64,000 nucleotides of DNA, from the NCBI GenBank assembly GCA_038503065.1, contig JBCAMK010000017.1, positions 310,001 to 374,000 of the forward strand, written 5' to 3'. This DNA is from Paragyromitra xinjiangensis (Eukaryota; Ascomycota; Pezizomycetes; Pezizales; Discinaceae). The notes beneath the pieces were generated by a model. That model ran no database searches. It had not been told where the DNA came from and saw only the letters and a list, made by a program, of their open reading frames with translations. A program made the position numbers and the translations under genes. Of the stretch, positions 33,768 to 46,460 are shown piece after piece; positions within the stretch are counted from its first letter, which is position 1, and the number at the start of each line of letters is the position of its first letter.

Positions 33768-36000
33768 TTAGGTAGATAGTGGAAAGTCAAATATTGAACG
33801 CTGCGAGGAGAAATATAAAGGACGTCAAGCAAGGACGGCTATGGTATTTGAAGGTAGTACCGAACGCGTCCTAGTTCGACCCCGCAGGTGGCCTCTCTTT
33901 TAGCTGGTGATAAAGAGGACCGCTATGGCCCCGTCAAGAAGGCAGCCAGCTGAGCAGGGAAGAGCTGTAGTGGCGCGCGTAGCCCAGAAGAAGCAGTGGG
34001 ATGTCTAGCGGCGAGTAACAAGTGGAAGCAGTGGAAATGGAAGCGGAGGAATGTCAGAGGAGCCCGAAGTATGACCCGGAATTGGATATGTATTGGCGTC
34101 ATGTCATGTCTCTTAATGGGGTGGAAGTATAATAAGGGCAGCAATCGAGACGAGGTTCGCAGCGTTGAACCCTTGATGTAATGAAGACGGGCTTTGCCAC
34201 TTTTTTTTCTTCCCAAGTCAGCGGCGCGTGCCGGGCGGAGTGAGGGCATGGAGGGCATGCGCGTTCCGCTAAGCTGTGTGCGTCTGTATCGGATTGGGAA
34301 AAGGAGGTGTGTGATTGACTCTTGGGCAAATTGTGTTTTGGGGGGGGGACTTTGAAAGGAGGGAAGGGGCTGGCTGGCTGGCTGGCTGGCTGTAGGCTGG
34401 TTGGGGTTGGCTGTGGGATGGGGAAAGGATTGGGATGTGGACAGACAAACTAACTAGGGGGGGCAGCAGGAAAGGGAAGGGCAAGGGTAGAGCGTTTGGT
34501 GCAGCAGGCATCCTGTTGGTCCAAAATCACAAAGGAACAAAAACTGGAGAAAAAATGAAATACCCTAGTGAGAACGTATGATTGAGGATTGAGACCAGAC
34601 TAACTACACAACTGCCTGGACAAAGTCTCTGACGAGGATCCTGTGCTGGGTCAATCGGTGGATGAGGTTGCTGTTTCCTGCTTCGTCCTAGCCCCACCAA
34701 CGCCATGCTCTAGGGCACCCAGCACTGGAAGGCGAAGGAATGCCCGATACGACAACGGCAGTCTAGGAATTCTTGGTGCCCTTTTGGTCCCTTTGTCGTT
34801 GCATTCCCTTCCGTTCCCCACCCTTCAGCATGCTGGTCAGTCTGCGTTACAGCTCCGTGCTCGCTATCGAGCCCAGCAATCAACTCCATCTTCCGGACAA
34901 GGACACGATCCCAGCAGGCAGCTGCTAAAACTCTCCCTAGTGTACGGTCAGGTTTGTAAGGTAGGTAAGCCCCACAGCATAACGGGGCACAGGCGGAGGA
35001 GGAAAGACGAAAGAAAAAAAAAAAGCACCCAGAGCCCTCATCACCAGCGCTGAGTGTCTGCGCCGAAGCAGGCTTTGATGCTCTGGCGGGTTGTATGTTG
35101 TTTCTGGCTAATTGTTTTTTCTTTCCTTTTTTTACTTTCTTTTTTCTTGGCCTTGTCCTCTTCGGGTTTGGCGTGCTCGTAACGTGACTTGCGTACAACC
35201 TAACTACATGTCTAAAGTATCTCCAAGCTTGGCACTTTCCGGAAACATGACGCAGTATTTGGAGTGGTGTAAGTAAAGGAGCCTGCGGGCAGGGACTTGG
35301 GGTTGGCGGGAACTTGAAGGTGCTGGGGTCGCTGCGATGCGGTCGTTTGCGTTGGCTGGCGCACAAGAACAAAAAAGAATTGCGATGAGCGACTCTTTGC
35401 TACGCTTCTACGGAAAGGTAGAGAGGGGTGAAAGGCGGGTGGGGAAGGTGTTGAACGTAAGGGAGTCCCCGATTCACCCAATCATGCAGCAAGGGAGAAC
35501 CGACGCGGACAGCCAAATTCGTGAATCGACAATCAACGGATGTGGACCTAGACCTCATCACGCTCACACTGGTTTGACCGGCTTTCCTGGTCATCAAAGA
35601 CGATTGTAAAAAAAGAGGGGGGGAAATAACATAAAGAGTATAACTATATTTGTTTTATCGGTTATTGTTATTCTTGTCACATCCGTTTGTTCGTATTGTA
35701 CAGCTATTCCTGTTTGCTCGCGTTCTGCTGATTCTAAACCTAACAAATTTGCTGTGCAGAACCGGACGATTGGTCTTTGACATGCTTCTTTCTTTGGTAA
35801 GCATCCTGGGACGGGCGGAGAACTGCCTTAAGTTGCTGGCTGTTTTTAGTGTTGCCACGGAGTCCAAAACTGGGCCCAAGTCCACGACGCAACCATCCAT
35901 CACCTCGATTCTTTGGTGATTCTCGGGTCGGGCTCGCTGCCGACCGACGCTGATTCTCAAAAGACTTCCAGTCACTTCCTCTGTGGAAGGGGCTGAGGAG
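33768..36000. promoter_or_regulatory. Upstream region of the cyclin gene, low-complexity tracts
   Basis: The first about 2 kb upstream of the cyclin start has many purine or pyrimidine tracts and a GGCT repeat at about 34370-34391. Long frames here (136 codons + and 220 codons -) overlap each other and the tracts, and have no family features. I take this as a long 5' regulatory region, by position only. Confidence 0.4.
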
Positions 36001-39000
36001 TTTAGATAGAGTGGATCAAGTTTCGAGAAGGCTGGACCAGCATCCCCCCCCCACTGCCTGCCGCACAAATGTCAACACCCTCAGGTTCGTTTCTCGTTTC
36101 CCTGTACGATTCTGTAGTCACAATTTACTCGAGCACATAATTCATGGCATGCTACCGCCAGCCGTTCACTCATTTGGTGGAACGGCTCGGGGGGAGCATA
36201 GATGGATCGCAAGAGGATGCAAGCGATCATTTTCCACTCCTCGTAACTTTAACCGTCGTATAAGTCGTTATCACTAAAGTATGTTTGAGATTTCGTCCTC
36301 GCAAGGTTCGTATGATACTTCCTTTCAAACAAGCAGGTAATTTGTGGCAGCCGGATTCATGGTACATATCGCAAGGCAAGGAGACTATGGATTTAGCCAA
36401 GTTTCCTTTCGGTCAGGATCATTCAATAGGTTTGTTTGAAGGATGCACGAGGGCGGCGCGTCAATCATCGACAGGCCAAATTTGTCTCTCAAAGCACCAC
36501 AAATAAATCATTTCAGCCTGCAAATTTCGAACTTTATGGTCTTTGAATGGAAATGGTCTGCATCATCTCCATACCCTGGAAGCGATAGGCCTAGGTATCC
36601 TTTTCGGCAATTACATGCAAATATAGTGACTATTAAGTGGATCAGAAATTTTGACTGGAGATGCGGTTTCGAAGCGTCTGACAATTGATATTTGATGGGG
36701 CTCTGAATGGCGGTGGCTTCTCTCTTTAGTCTACATTTACGGATAGACCAGGCTCGTCAGCCGACGGCTTAGAATGACAGATGGCCGAGCATCGATCCAA
36801 AAGAACCATTTTGAAGTATGAATCGATGCAACAAAGGAGATTTGCAACAGGGCAATATCATTGTGAACAAACAACAAGCAAAAGAAATAAGAGACATCCT
36901 CGTGAGAAAGCAACGGCGTTTAACGGCTCTGATTGGATAATCTTGACCGCATCATGACTCGAACCTCTGTGTCTGGAAACGACAACAACATTTTTAGCGC
37001 TGCGTACGCAGTTCGTGATCACTCAGATCAACCCTGTCCCATCCTATTTGCCAAAACAGCTCAGGCATGGTTGCATCCTTTCAGGATCTTCAAGGGCATT
37101 CTTTGATGTTTTTCTCGGCGAGAACTTCATATCCACATCCCCGTGCTGGTGGCCCCGATCCCACCTGAACAGTTGGTATCACAAACGTGGGGCGTTTTAG
37201 TCAGACTTTAGATGGCGGTTGGTTGGATGCTTCGGGCCTTCCTCCAGGAAGACCAATCAAAAGTGGTGCGAGCCCCAATAACTGGCCTTCAACGCTTGAC
37301 TTTTGCTGGATTAGCTTGTTCTGTCACACCCACGACTTGTAAAAGACACGGCAATAAAAAAACCTGCTGGACACCCTTGGCTCATTGGTGCGTTATTCAT
37401 AAGCGTCGTCAAGTGCGACCTTCCGATAACCCCCTTCCCCCTCGGAAATAGAAATATTATTGCACATTACACTAAGTGCTGTGGCGCTGGGAATGAGGGT
37501 AATCACCGCTATCGCACCGTTTTTCTTGTAAACGGCATAACATTTTTCGGCGTTCATAAAAAGCGGTTGCTTTTTTGTGCCCACAGGTAATTATTGTCAT
37601 TCTGCCGATCCCCATGGGGCCTGAGGTAGGCAAATCTGTAACATCACCTCCTTCGCCGACGAAACGATGAAAATCTTACACTGGATACCCTTCAGTAATC
37701 TGCTGCATCCATGAAGCCTTGAATGAAGCTGTATCATACTTGTTTATTCAGTTACGACCCCAAATTAGTGCATGCGTCACTTTCCAGAGATTCCGGTAAG
37801 GATGATAACAAAGAAAGCACAACTTCCGTCAACCGCACATGGCGTTGTGACCACTGCCCAATCTCAAAATCATCATCATCAAACAACGGAAGTACGACCG
37901 ACCGAGCGCATAGAGCCCAACGAAACCGCGTGAGTTACAACCTGAATATCTCCTCTGTCCTACTCACTGCCGGTAGTATCAAGAAGAGACCATAATGCAA
38001 ACGCGTAATGAGCCAAGTCAATGCCACCAGTATGACCAGAGTATTCGGTATTTTCGCTCATCGTCAACCAAATCACTGGCCATGTGGGAATTGAAGATCT
38101 GAGAACTTCGCTGCGACTCCGTCACGTTGCGGTTAATGAATCGCTTGGCTCCGCCATGCTATTGGCTGCAATATGCCCGCAGAAAAGCCACATAAATGTC
38201 GGGAAAACCCCTCGATCGGCTCCACGTCCTGGGCCCTAGGCAACTGACCTCGCTTTAGTTGTCTCTAACATCATTATCAACACTTTTTATCGCTGCTGCG
38301 GCCTTGTTGATCGGGGGGGTTATGCGGGAATTGCGAGCAACAATATTTTTTATATTAGGTATTATCCAACAAAGATCCTTGTTTTTTTTTTTCTTTGTCC
38401 AGTCTGAGGACGCGAAGTTCGATATCGCACACATTAAAACATGGGGAATTCGGCTGGATCCATCTGAGTACTTACTTAGTCCATCTGATTGTGGGAGATT
38501 CCAGATAGATGAAAGAAGGTGTCTGACTTTCCGTTCGTTGTGTTTGTTGTCTCAGGTTCGTGCAGGGTTACCGGATCCCAATTCTGGCAAAAGACGGGAG
38601 TAACCACAGACATGGTCGTGGGTCAACTTGGTCGTTTTTTTAGATGGTGCGGCCCCTTGCTGCTGCTTCTGCTTACGATACAGGGCAACATTTCCACCAC
38701 CCTGCATCAGCCGAAAAAAAATACATAAGTTGAATAGCAGTTGGTAGGGATCAAACAAAATGTGTATCCTCCGTTCACGATGTGACAAATGCTGTCATGT
38801 CCGTGGAATTAAACCTCGGAAACCATTTTCAGAAAAACCCCATCACGTTTCTTGAAATTTCACTGCCCGCATGTACCGATCGATAAACACCCTTGCTGCT
38901 TTGGCCGCCACCCCCGCTCTCGTGATCGCTCTTATGGAAACAGTGGCATGAACAATGGAGTAAGCCCAATCCGTGACCGCCCGTTGTTCGGCAGCAAGTG

Positions 39001-42000
39001 GGCTTTATCGAACTTCTGTCTTCTGAAGCCACCAAGAATCTTATCGTTTCTTTTGTCACGAAGATGCTATCAAGCTTCCCCTCTGTCGGAATCTGTCCTT
39101 ATGTCCGGAGCACCCCCGCTAATTGCTTGAAAATATTCTTTTTTTGCGGTCCTCTGTTCATGGTCATCCGGTGTCTACGATATCTTTGCAACCCACTGTC
39201 GGATATTATGTTCTACCGGAGAACACACCAAATCACGGACTGAGAGATCGGTACATTCAATCAAGTCATCCCACCCTGGAGACTGCAGTTCGCACCCTCC
39301 TCTTCATGTGTCAGATTTTAACCGATGTTTTGGATCTGACTAACCATGACTTATGAATTGCTCTGTCTCCATTCATAGCAAGCCTACGAAATCGATTACT
39401 TGCTTACTCATGTTGGCAGCCGCAGCTGCTCCTTCCGAAAATACATTTGGCGACTAAATCCGGTTCCAAGCGCGGCGTAGTCGTTGAACACAAATAAGTA
39501 AAAACTGTCTTTCAGGAGCATTGATTGTGTGATACGCGCAGTGACCGGTCGTCAAGAAGCCCATTTTATGATATCTCCCGTATTGTATTCTTTTACTCCG
39601 GGCCGCTGCTTCCCGAAGTAGTGCGGGGGTTTATCTCCGAATGCGGCATCGACAATCAAAAGTAGAACGAAAAGGCGGCGACAGGAACCGAAAAAGCGAG
39701 ACACCCTAAACTCCTCAGCTTTTAGTAATCAAATTTACAATTTGGGAAGATACAGCAACTTAAGCCTCATGTGCTGGCCTGGCGACTAGACTATGCAAAC
39801 TGCATAGAAGATTCTCTGTCCTTCATACTGTAGGTACGTCAAGTAGGTAGTCCGTCTGCTGTTGCCTATTATTTCTTTGGACTTTCTACTATAGTTTTAG
39901 GTACATGCGTGAATTGAAGATTTTGATACGATTGAGGAGCCTACACTTTTCTGCAGGCAGGCAGGCCCAGGCCACTAGCGAGATTTCAATGCCGAACATC
40001 ATAAACTGCTCATCTAAGAGCATGTAAAATAAGTACCGGCCCATGAAAATTTCTGGCACACGATCATTTTTGTGATCATTTGGAGGTAGGCTATTGGAGT
40101 TGCTCTTGGTTATCATGCTCCCGTCACGAGAAGACACTAAGCATGAATGCCTAATTTCGATATTTCTGGAGTAACCTAGCAGCAGCCTGCCATGGAAAGA
40201 ATGTGGTAAAATAGCCCCCATAGTTGCCTACTTTTCCTCGCTCTAAAGACCGGAGGCCAAAGTTGCCCTATTGAGGCAGTATTTCGCGGCAGTCGCATTT
40301 AAGAGATCCCCGCTCAGTTCTGCAGACATCACCAGAACTGCAGAACTTTCCGGAAAAGGAAATTTAGCATGGAATAGGTACAAAACTCGTGGTCGGTCTT
40401 TCGCTCACGGGTCCTTGTTTGCTATGGGGAAATCGCCTTGCTTTTTTTTTTCTTTCTCGGCGTGCATAAGATTTTGGTTGTTAGGCAACTTTGTAAAGCT
40501 TCTTCTTGGCCTGCCTGACGGCTTCGTAGTTCCGGAACGTCATAACAAATTGTTTTCAACGTCGATATCTCTGGAATACGTATATACCTAGCCTCTCGGC
40601 ATATGAGGCTGGCTTTCTCCTATGGGCTGCCAGGGTTAATTGGATTTATCAAAAATGCGCGATGCAAAAACCACGTGCACATACATGCCATAACCTAAAG
40701 GAAAAACTACAGGTGGATATGTATGTCAAAGCCGTCATATATGAGATGGAAGCCAGAGTAATTTCGGAAGCGCCTAAGGTTAAGGCTTGATAATTTATTG
40801 GCTATATTCTTTTGAGGGCGATTAACTTTCTGTACGGTTCCTGTAACAGACGGATCTGCCACCCCCGCCTTATCGGATAGCGATTTAAAATCGCACCACA
40901 CCACAAAGCTGAAACTGAAAGATTTTGGTTGTTAAAGTTCTAGATTATGATTGAGGGCAGATAGCCTAAATCTTGCCTCAGGTGACAATCTTGCTAAATG
41001 GAGCGCGGCGATTCGTATTTAGAAGCGTTTTATTCCCAGCTAGCATCCGAATATGACTGTATGTTGGGCCAAACCGTTATAATTGGGATAAAGCTCATGT
41101 GATCAAATATGGTAGAGAAAACGACCGAGATCTCAATGTCTAGGGAATGCTCGAGCGATGGTTGTTTTAGGGGAGCGAGTGATTTTACATGAAGTGGAAG
41201 TGGAACGACTTTTTGCTAGGCCGTGAAGGCTAGCTAGGAATCTCTCCGTGAAAACATGGTATAGGCCTCGGTATGTATATATGAGTTTATCGATAATTTA
41301 CGAGTTTTGGGATGACCTGCGGTGGGACATTTGTTTTATCGATAGGTCGCAAACTGCCTGTATGGCTTAGGTGCCCTGGCCTTTTTTTTTCCATATCGAA
41401 TATTTTAGTTTCAATTTTAAGCTACGGGTATATATAAGTGAAGTGTATTGTTTCTACGTCTTGTTGAGTTTGATGTATCTAAAGCTATTCGGATTGTATT
41501 TACTCATAGGGAATCACTCGCATTGGAAAGAATTTATGGACTAAGAGTGATCTACCTGCTGTAACTTCTGCTGAACGATATTGGACCATCCAGCGCCTCG
41601 AAGTGTTTGGCTGGCGGGTGCGTACTTTTTTTGGTTGTGTTGAATATATCTTAATTTCGAGGATTTACCTAGGTCGCCGTACTCGAACCCGGTTGCTCAG
41701 TGTAATACTACATAGGCCAGGTGTTTCTTTTTATTCCAAAGCAACTAACCACAGCTTTATATGCCACGGTAACAGTATGAGGCGAAAGGATTTTAGGTGA
41801 AGGGGACCGACATGTACTAGAAACGATGTCCGATCTCAATCTATATGGCTAGCGACCAGGGCGAAAGGGCTTTATGGGCTGTCGCTTGCATGGAGTGCAT
41901 TGAGGCGGGGGTGGCTGTTATGGGTTTTAGGTTGGCCTAATATATGACCTGTCATGGAAAGAAATGTCATAATTTTTTTTCTCGGGTGGTGGGGAGAGGT

Positions 42001-44849
42001 GAAACTAGACGGAGTATTGATGACTCCCGGGTTGTGACTGTTTGGGCCTATATAAGAGAGGTTTTATTCGTGTTTTCCGTCAAGATCTAAGTTTACCGCC
42101 ATCCGGAGAAAGAATCGTGTTGAGTGAAGTATGAGCTATTTAATTGCTTCAGGTCTTTGGAGGAGCTTACCTATCGCAGTTTTGGTCTTGAAGGGAAAAA
42201 AGAAAAAGGAAACCGAAAGCCAAAGGCGAGAAGAATTGAAACCGGGTCGAGGTCAGATCACGCCATAAAATTTCGTGCTGTTCCAATTAAGGTTATAAAC
42301 GTAATAGGATTGTCTCGGCTCAGTCTGGTGTGGGGCAACAAGCTGGCCGTTGGACAGCTGAAGTTGGCTGAGTGACTGTGCCACAGTGGCAGGATCGCTA
42401 TAATTTCGTCAAGCCTCGCGTACGGATATATAATTCGGACAAGCCGCACCCAGAGCTGGGGAATAGCCAAGACGAGAACTGTCATCTCCATTTGCATTGA
42501 AGAGCGCAAGTGATGTGAATCGAACGTTCTGGTTCACGAACAGTTTCGTCCTAGTCTGCGGATCTGGCATTTTCAGAACAGTTTTAGGTTCAAAGAGATC
42601 GGTGATTCAGGGCACTTGGTAGGTTGTATTGTTGCGCGAAGCCGGTACGTGTTCGGTCTTTTGAATACAATGCGGACACCACAAGACTCGTTGCATTATT
42701 CGGAACTAGGTTATTGAGAATTATTGGAACTCTCCCTGCGGTGGATCGGGGGTAAATGCAGAGTAACGGGCTGTGGCGGGTTGAAAAATTTTGTGGTCTA
42801 ACTGACGCTGTACTTGAAAAGCTGACTCTTTAGACTGTTCTCATCTCTTATGCAGATTGCGTGTAGATTTGGGGCCCTGGGTGTACGTGTGTGTTTTAGA
42901 TTATGGTCTTCCACCGCATTTTTGCCAGCGACTGGCTGTATGTATACTTATGATTTTTTAACAAACCTAGAATCTAACCAGCGATCGATGGCTGATCATG
43001 ATCCTTTACATCATGACAGTTTTTTTTTTTTCAAGGCGTGCTGCGAAGCGACGATCATATGAAAATCCGGGTTTGTGTTACGTAAGGCGGTAGTCAGGGC
43101 AAACCTTATCTCAACGACCAGGCGGAGCTCAAAGTCTTAGGTTAATCCGGGTTGTTAGAATTTGACTATACGAAACGTCAAATGTGTCAGAATTTTATCT
43201 TAAACAGCCTGTTAAAATCTGGGATTCGGATTGTATGTCTTGTTTATTTCGATTTCTGAATGTCATTGGCAGATTATTGAATTTTGGCGCATTTGGTGTT
43301 TTGTATGATCCGGCAGCCGATATCACAATAATGTCTTGCTCACAATAGATGAGCGGTCTATCGAATACTTCGATAATTAATTTTGTTTCGGAATCAGTCA
43401 TGGTCACTTACCAAAGATTGTAGGCCTTTGTAACAGCACCCTAGACTCATTTTAAAACGGCGAAGGTTTAGTTGTATCGGTTTTAGTTTAGATGAAATCT
43501 TTCCCTTCTCAATGAGAACTCCTCGTACCAGGGGCTTTTGGTGGCCGTCTTTTCGTTTTGGCCACTTGTTAGTTTTTATGGCGGAAACTTCAGAGTCTCC
43601 ATAGAGGCGTCTCACCTACGGGAGAAACATTATGAGTTGTTCTTGATTGCTATCATGGCTTATATTGTAGTGATTATCTGCCTCTAGTTACCCAGGTAGG
43701 TAATGGGCTATTATGATTGATCTGATAGTGACACATTGGCAGCGATCACCGTATATGAACTGTGTGGGCCTAGGCATGTAATAGTATTATTAAGGGTTAT
43801 AGTTATACTCTCACTCACAAAGTGTTGAGAAGGAAACTCGAGAGCTTCGGGGTTGAGCTTAAACTACTGCAAGTATAGAGTTGGATGGGGGCGTAGATTC
43901 ATAGTAGTTTTTATATATATTTTAGTATTTTCCTTAGTTTTTCGGTAGAGGTACGGAAGAATTATCAGTACTCCTTTCGTCTAGGAACTATGCGTATGGT
44001 GAGGTTGAAATCTCGGTACTTGTGCTCACGCCCGCTATAGCGTTTTAGTGCCCGCTATAGCGGACTAAAAAGGTCTGTACTGGCGTTCATTATAACGAGG
44101 TGCGACTTTAAGCAGTGGTGGCTGAAAATGAGGCTAAGATTTTGTTCTGAATAGTCGTGAGGACTAAGAGAACGAGGCACTAGGCCATGGATGAACGCTT
44201 TTGATTAGCGACTGTAGCAACTAGGGATAGATAGATAGATTTTTCATACACGCATCCGTAGCAACTGGGGAGTTGAAGCGACGAGATTGCGAAAGTGACT
44301 ATTTACTATTCTGAGGCTGTAGACGCTAGCTTGATTGGCTAGATAAATTTATTTTCCGCTGTCCGGGGGTCGGTTACGTTGCCGCGAGTAAATTTGGTTA
44401 TTGTTGAGGGGGTTTCACAAACCATAACATAATTATTCGAAATGAACGCCGGGTTGAATTCAAATTCATGATTGGAGCGGCGTGCAAAACTTTGATATAC
44501 TATATCAGATAGGATAGCTCATAGCTCATAGCTCTACGGCTGAATGCGGCGTCGCATGCTTCTCACATTCATTTTGTCTATTTCCCCGTAAGTACTTGCA
44601 TCACTATATATCACTCGTCTGATATATTGGGGAAAGTACGAATTACCTTCTGTCAGACAATCCCACAACCTAATACACGCCAAATAACTCCATTAAAATC
44701 GTTGGATACTGTCCTGGAAGTAACTCCCGAGACTAGCCACAGGGTGCACGAGTTATGATGCTCACTTCTAACGTAGCTCCTTTGATTTGAATCTGGCCCT
44801 TTCACTTGGAACGTGCAGGCAGCGTCTGAAAAGGAAAAATAATTCCAGC
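36001..44849. other. Large gene-free block
   Basis: Nearly 9 kb in which I cannot support a gene. The longest frames are about 115 codons, are not conserved families, and could not be joined by splice sites into anything I recognise. No tRNA was found. A tandem of two CCCGCTATAGCG palindromes occurs at 44031-44063 and (GATA)n at about 44228-44240. Long non-coding transcripts or decayed elements cannot be excluded. Confidence 0.45.
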
Positions 44850-45137
44850 TTAATAGTCATTAACTAGGGAAGGATGAAAATACAGATCCTTATTTTCACT
44901 GGAGTAAACACTGATGTTTAGCGTAATGATAGCTCTGTGGAATGAAAGGTTGGTACAAACCAAGCGATGCACCTCAAACAACCCCCCAATTTTGCCAACG
45001 AAAGTTAATGCGTTTCCTGTCCTCATTCCTAAGTCGGAAACACTTCTCCCCTGATGGGAAGGGGGGATATGAACTCCTAAAACGAAGTTCCCACTTCTTA
45101 GTCTCAGCTCAACCCTAAACCCCACCCCACCCGCTCC
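44850..45137. other. 3' flank of the verprolin-like gene
   Basis: A 91-codon minus-strand frame (44850-45125) starts 13 nt past the verprolin-like stop. It lacks family features and probably lies in the 3' UTR. Confidence 0.4.
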
Positions 45138-46460
45138 CTAGTTCAACGTCTTCAAATCTAACGGAATGTTATTTCCTTTTCCGCCACTTCTGTAGATTTT
45201 CTTCACGCCCTGAAGCGGTCTTGGTTCCGGCAGATCATCCTCGCACTTAAACTCCCATCTGCTATCGTCCACAACAGCTCTTTTTGGTATCCCGTTATTC
45301 GTTCTCTCTGTTGGCAACGAAAAGCTGCTTGGATCGCTCCAGTTCCTCGTTAGGGGTACGGATGGTGCTGGTCGAGGCCGTTTAGGGGGTGCTGAGAGTG
45401 ATGCTAAAGGGTATGGACGAGTTGAAAAGCCTGCTGCTTTACGCGCCGCAACGATAGCGGGGCTCATGATGGGATTTAATGCACTGCTAACCGATGGCAG
45501 AGGTAGTAATGTATTTGATTGTGGGGTCAGTTGATATGCCGCTGGAGGGGGAAACTCGGATTTTGGCCGCAGTATGACAAGGGAGGATACTTTCCTAACT
45601 GGCAACCTAGGGGGGGTTTGGTAGGAAGTTGGTAACGGATATGGAGACATAGTAGCTTTTGATAGTGTCGTAGAAGAAAGTGGTACAGTACGGAAGGGGG
45701 CGGTAGGGCTGATCTCTCTTGGGGTACTAGAGAAGCTTTTCGGGTAGGGAGTGATGAAACATAGGTAGAGAGAATTGTCGAGCGTTCACTAATGAGATGG
45801 AGGGGTGGATGAGGAGGGGGGATGGGGGGTTTAGCGGGCGTTGGCGAGGGCTTACGGAGTTTGGTGGGGCGATGTCAATGGTGTTGGAGAAGATATACGT
45901 GAGAGAGTGGGACGCTGGTAGATTTAGTGTAGGCTTCTAGAATTAGCTATACTTAGATAATGCGTAGAACATCGTTTGTTGCTCTGGGTTTCGGGATCGA
46001 ATCAATCGTCATAACCTATAGGGTTGGATACGTAAATGAATTACTACTACTACTACTACTGGGATCGAATCAACATTTAATCTGAGGCCGAGTGATAGAA
46101 TATGATGGGAAACGAATTGCGAAGCATACCCCTAGTATCCACGCCACCTCTACTTCTCAGTTTCGGTATCCCCCGAGCAGGTGGTGGAGTAGTTTTAAGT
46201 GTTACCGTTCCACCACATGGGCCATCTACACCTCTCAGATCAACTCTACTTGCACTCCTTGCTCTGGGAGTGATAGAAAATCTAGAAACTGGAAGGGTTT
46301 CCATGCTGGAGGGTTCTACTGGAATCCTATCATTTTCTCTTGACTCGTTAACATTGTTAGAAACTGGTGGAGTACTATGACTGTTGATCACAGTTTTACG
46401 GAGTTTAATTTCTCGGGCAATATCGGTGTTTAGAGCCAGGTACGAGATGCCAATTAGCAA
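45138..46460 (-). CDS. Verprolin/WIP-like actin regulator, 5' structure unresolved
   Basis: Verprolins bind actin through WH2 motifs and bind WASP through a C-terminal motif, driving Arp2/3-based actin assembly in endocytosis and polarity. Three pieces are visible. The WH2-containing exon, about 46460-46130, has ALNTDIAREIKLRKTVINSH, which aligns to the WH2 core ALLADI..G..LKKTV. It ends with RARSASRVDL and GIPKLRSRGGVDTRG, matching the region after WH2 in fungal verprolins. A Ser/Thr/Pro exon at 45914-45856 (RPTLSRISSPTPLTSPHQT) joins in phase over a 129-nt intron to the last exon, 45726-45138. That exon ends in the WASP-binding type motif DDSRWEFKCEDDLPEPRPL with GKGNNIPLDLKTLN. The link between WH2 exon and middle exon is out of phase with the donor I see. 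The expected polyproline start near 46540-46600 (PPSPPPPPPAPTGRALL) is separated from WH2 by stops without a clear intron. Another exon, an odd splice site or decay would explain this. Confidence 0.62.

Noticed and set aside
34643..35372. 136-codon plus-strand and 220-codon minus-strand frames
   Set aside because: They overlap on opposite strands, consist of low-complexity tracts, and show no domain, signal or splice partner.
41670..41720. Minus-strand GGGTTCGAGTACGG as a tRNA T-loop
   Set aside because: The stem does not pair properly and no cloverleaf can be drawn.
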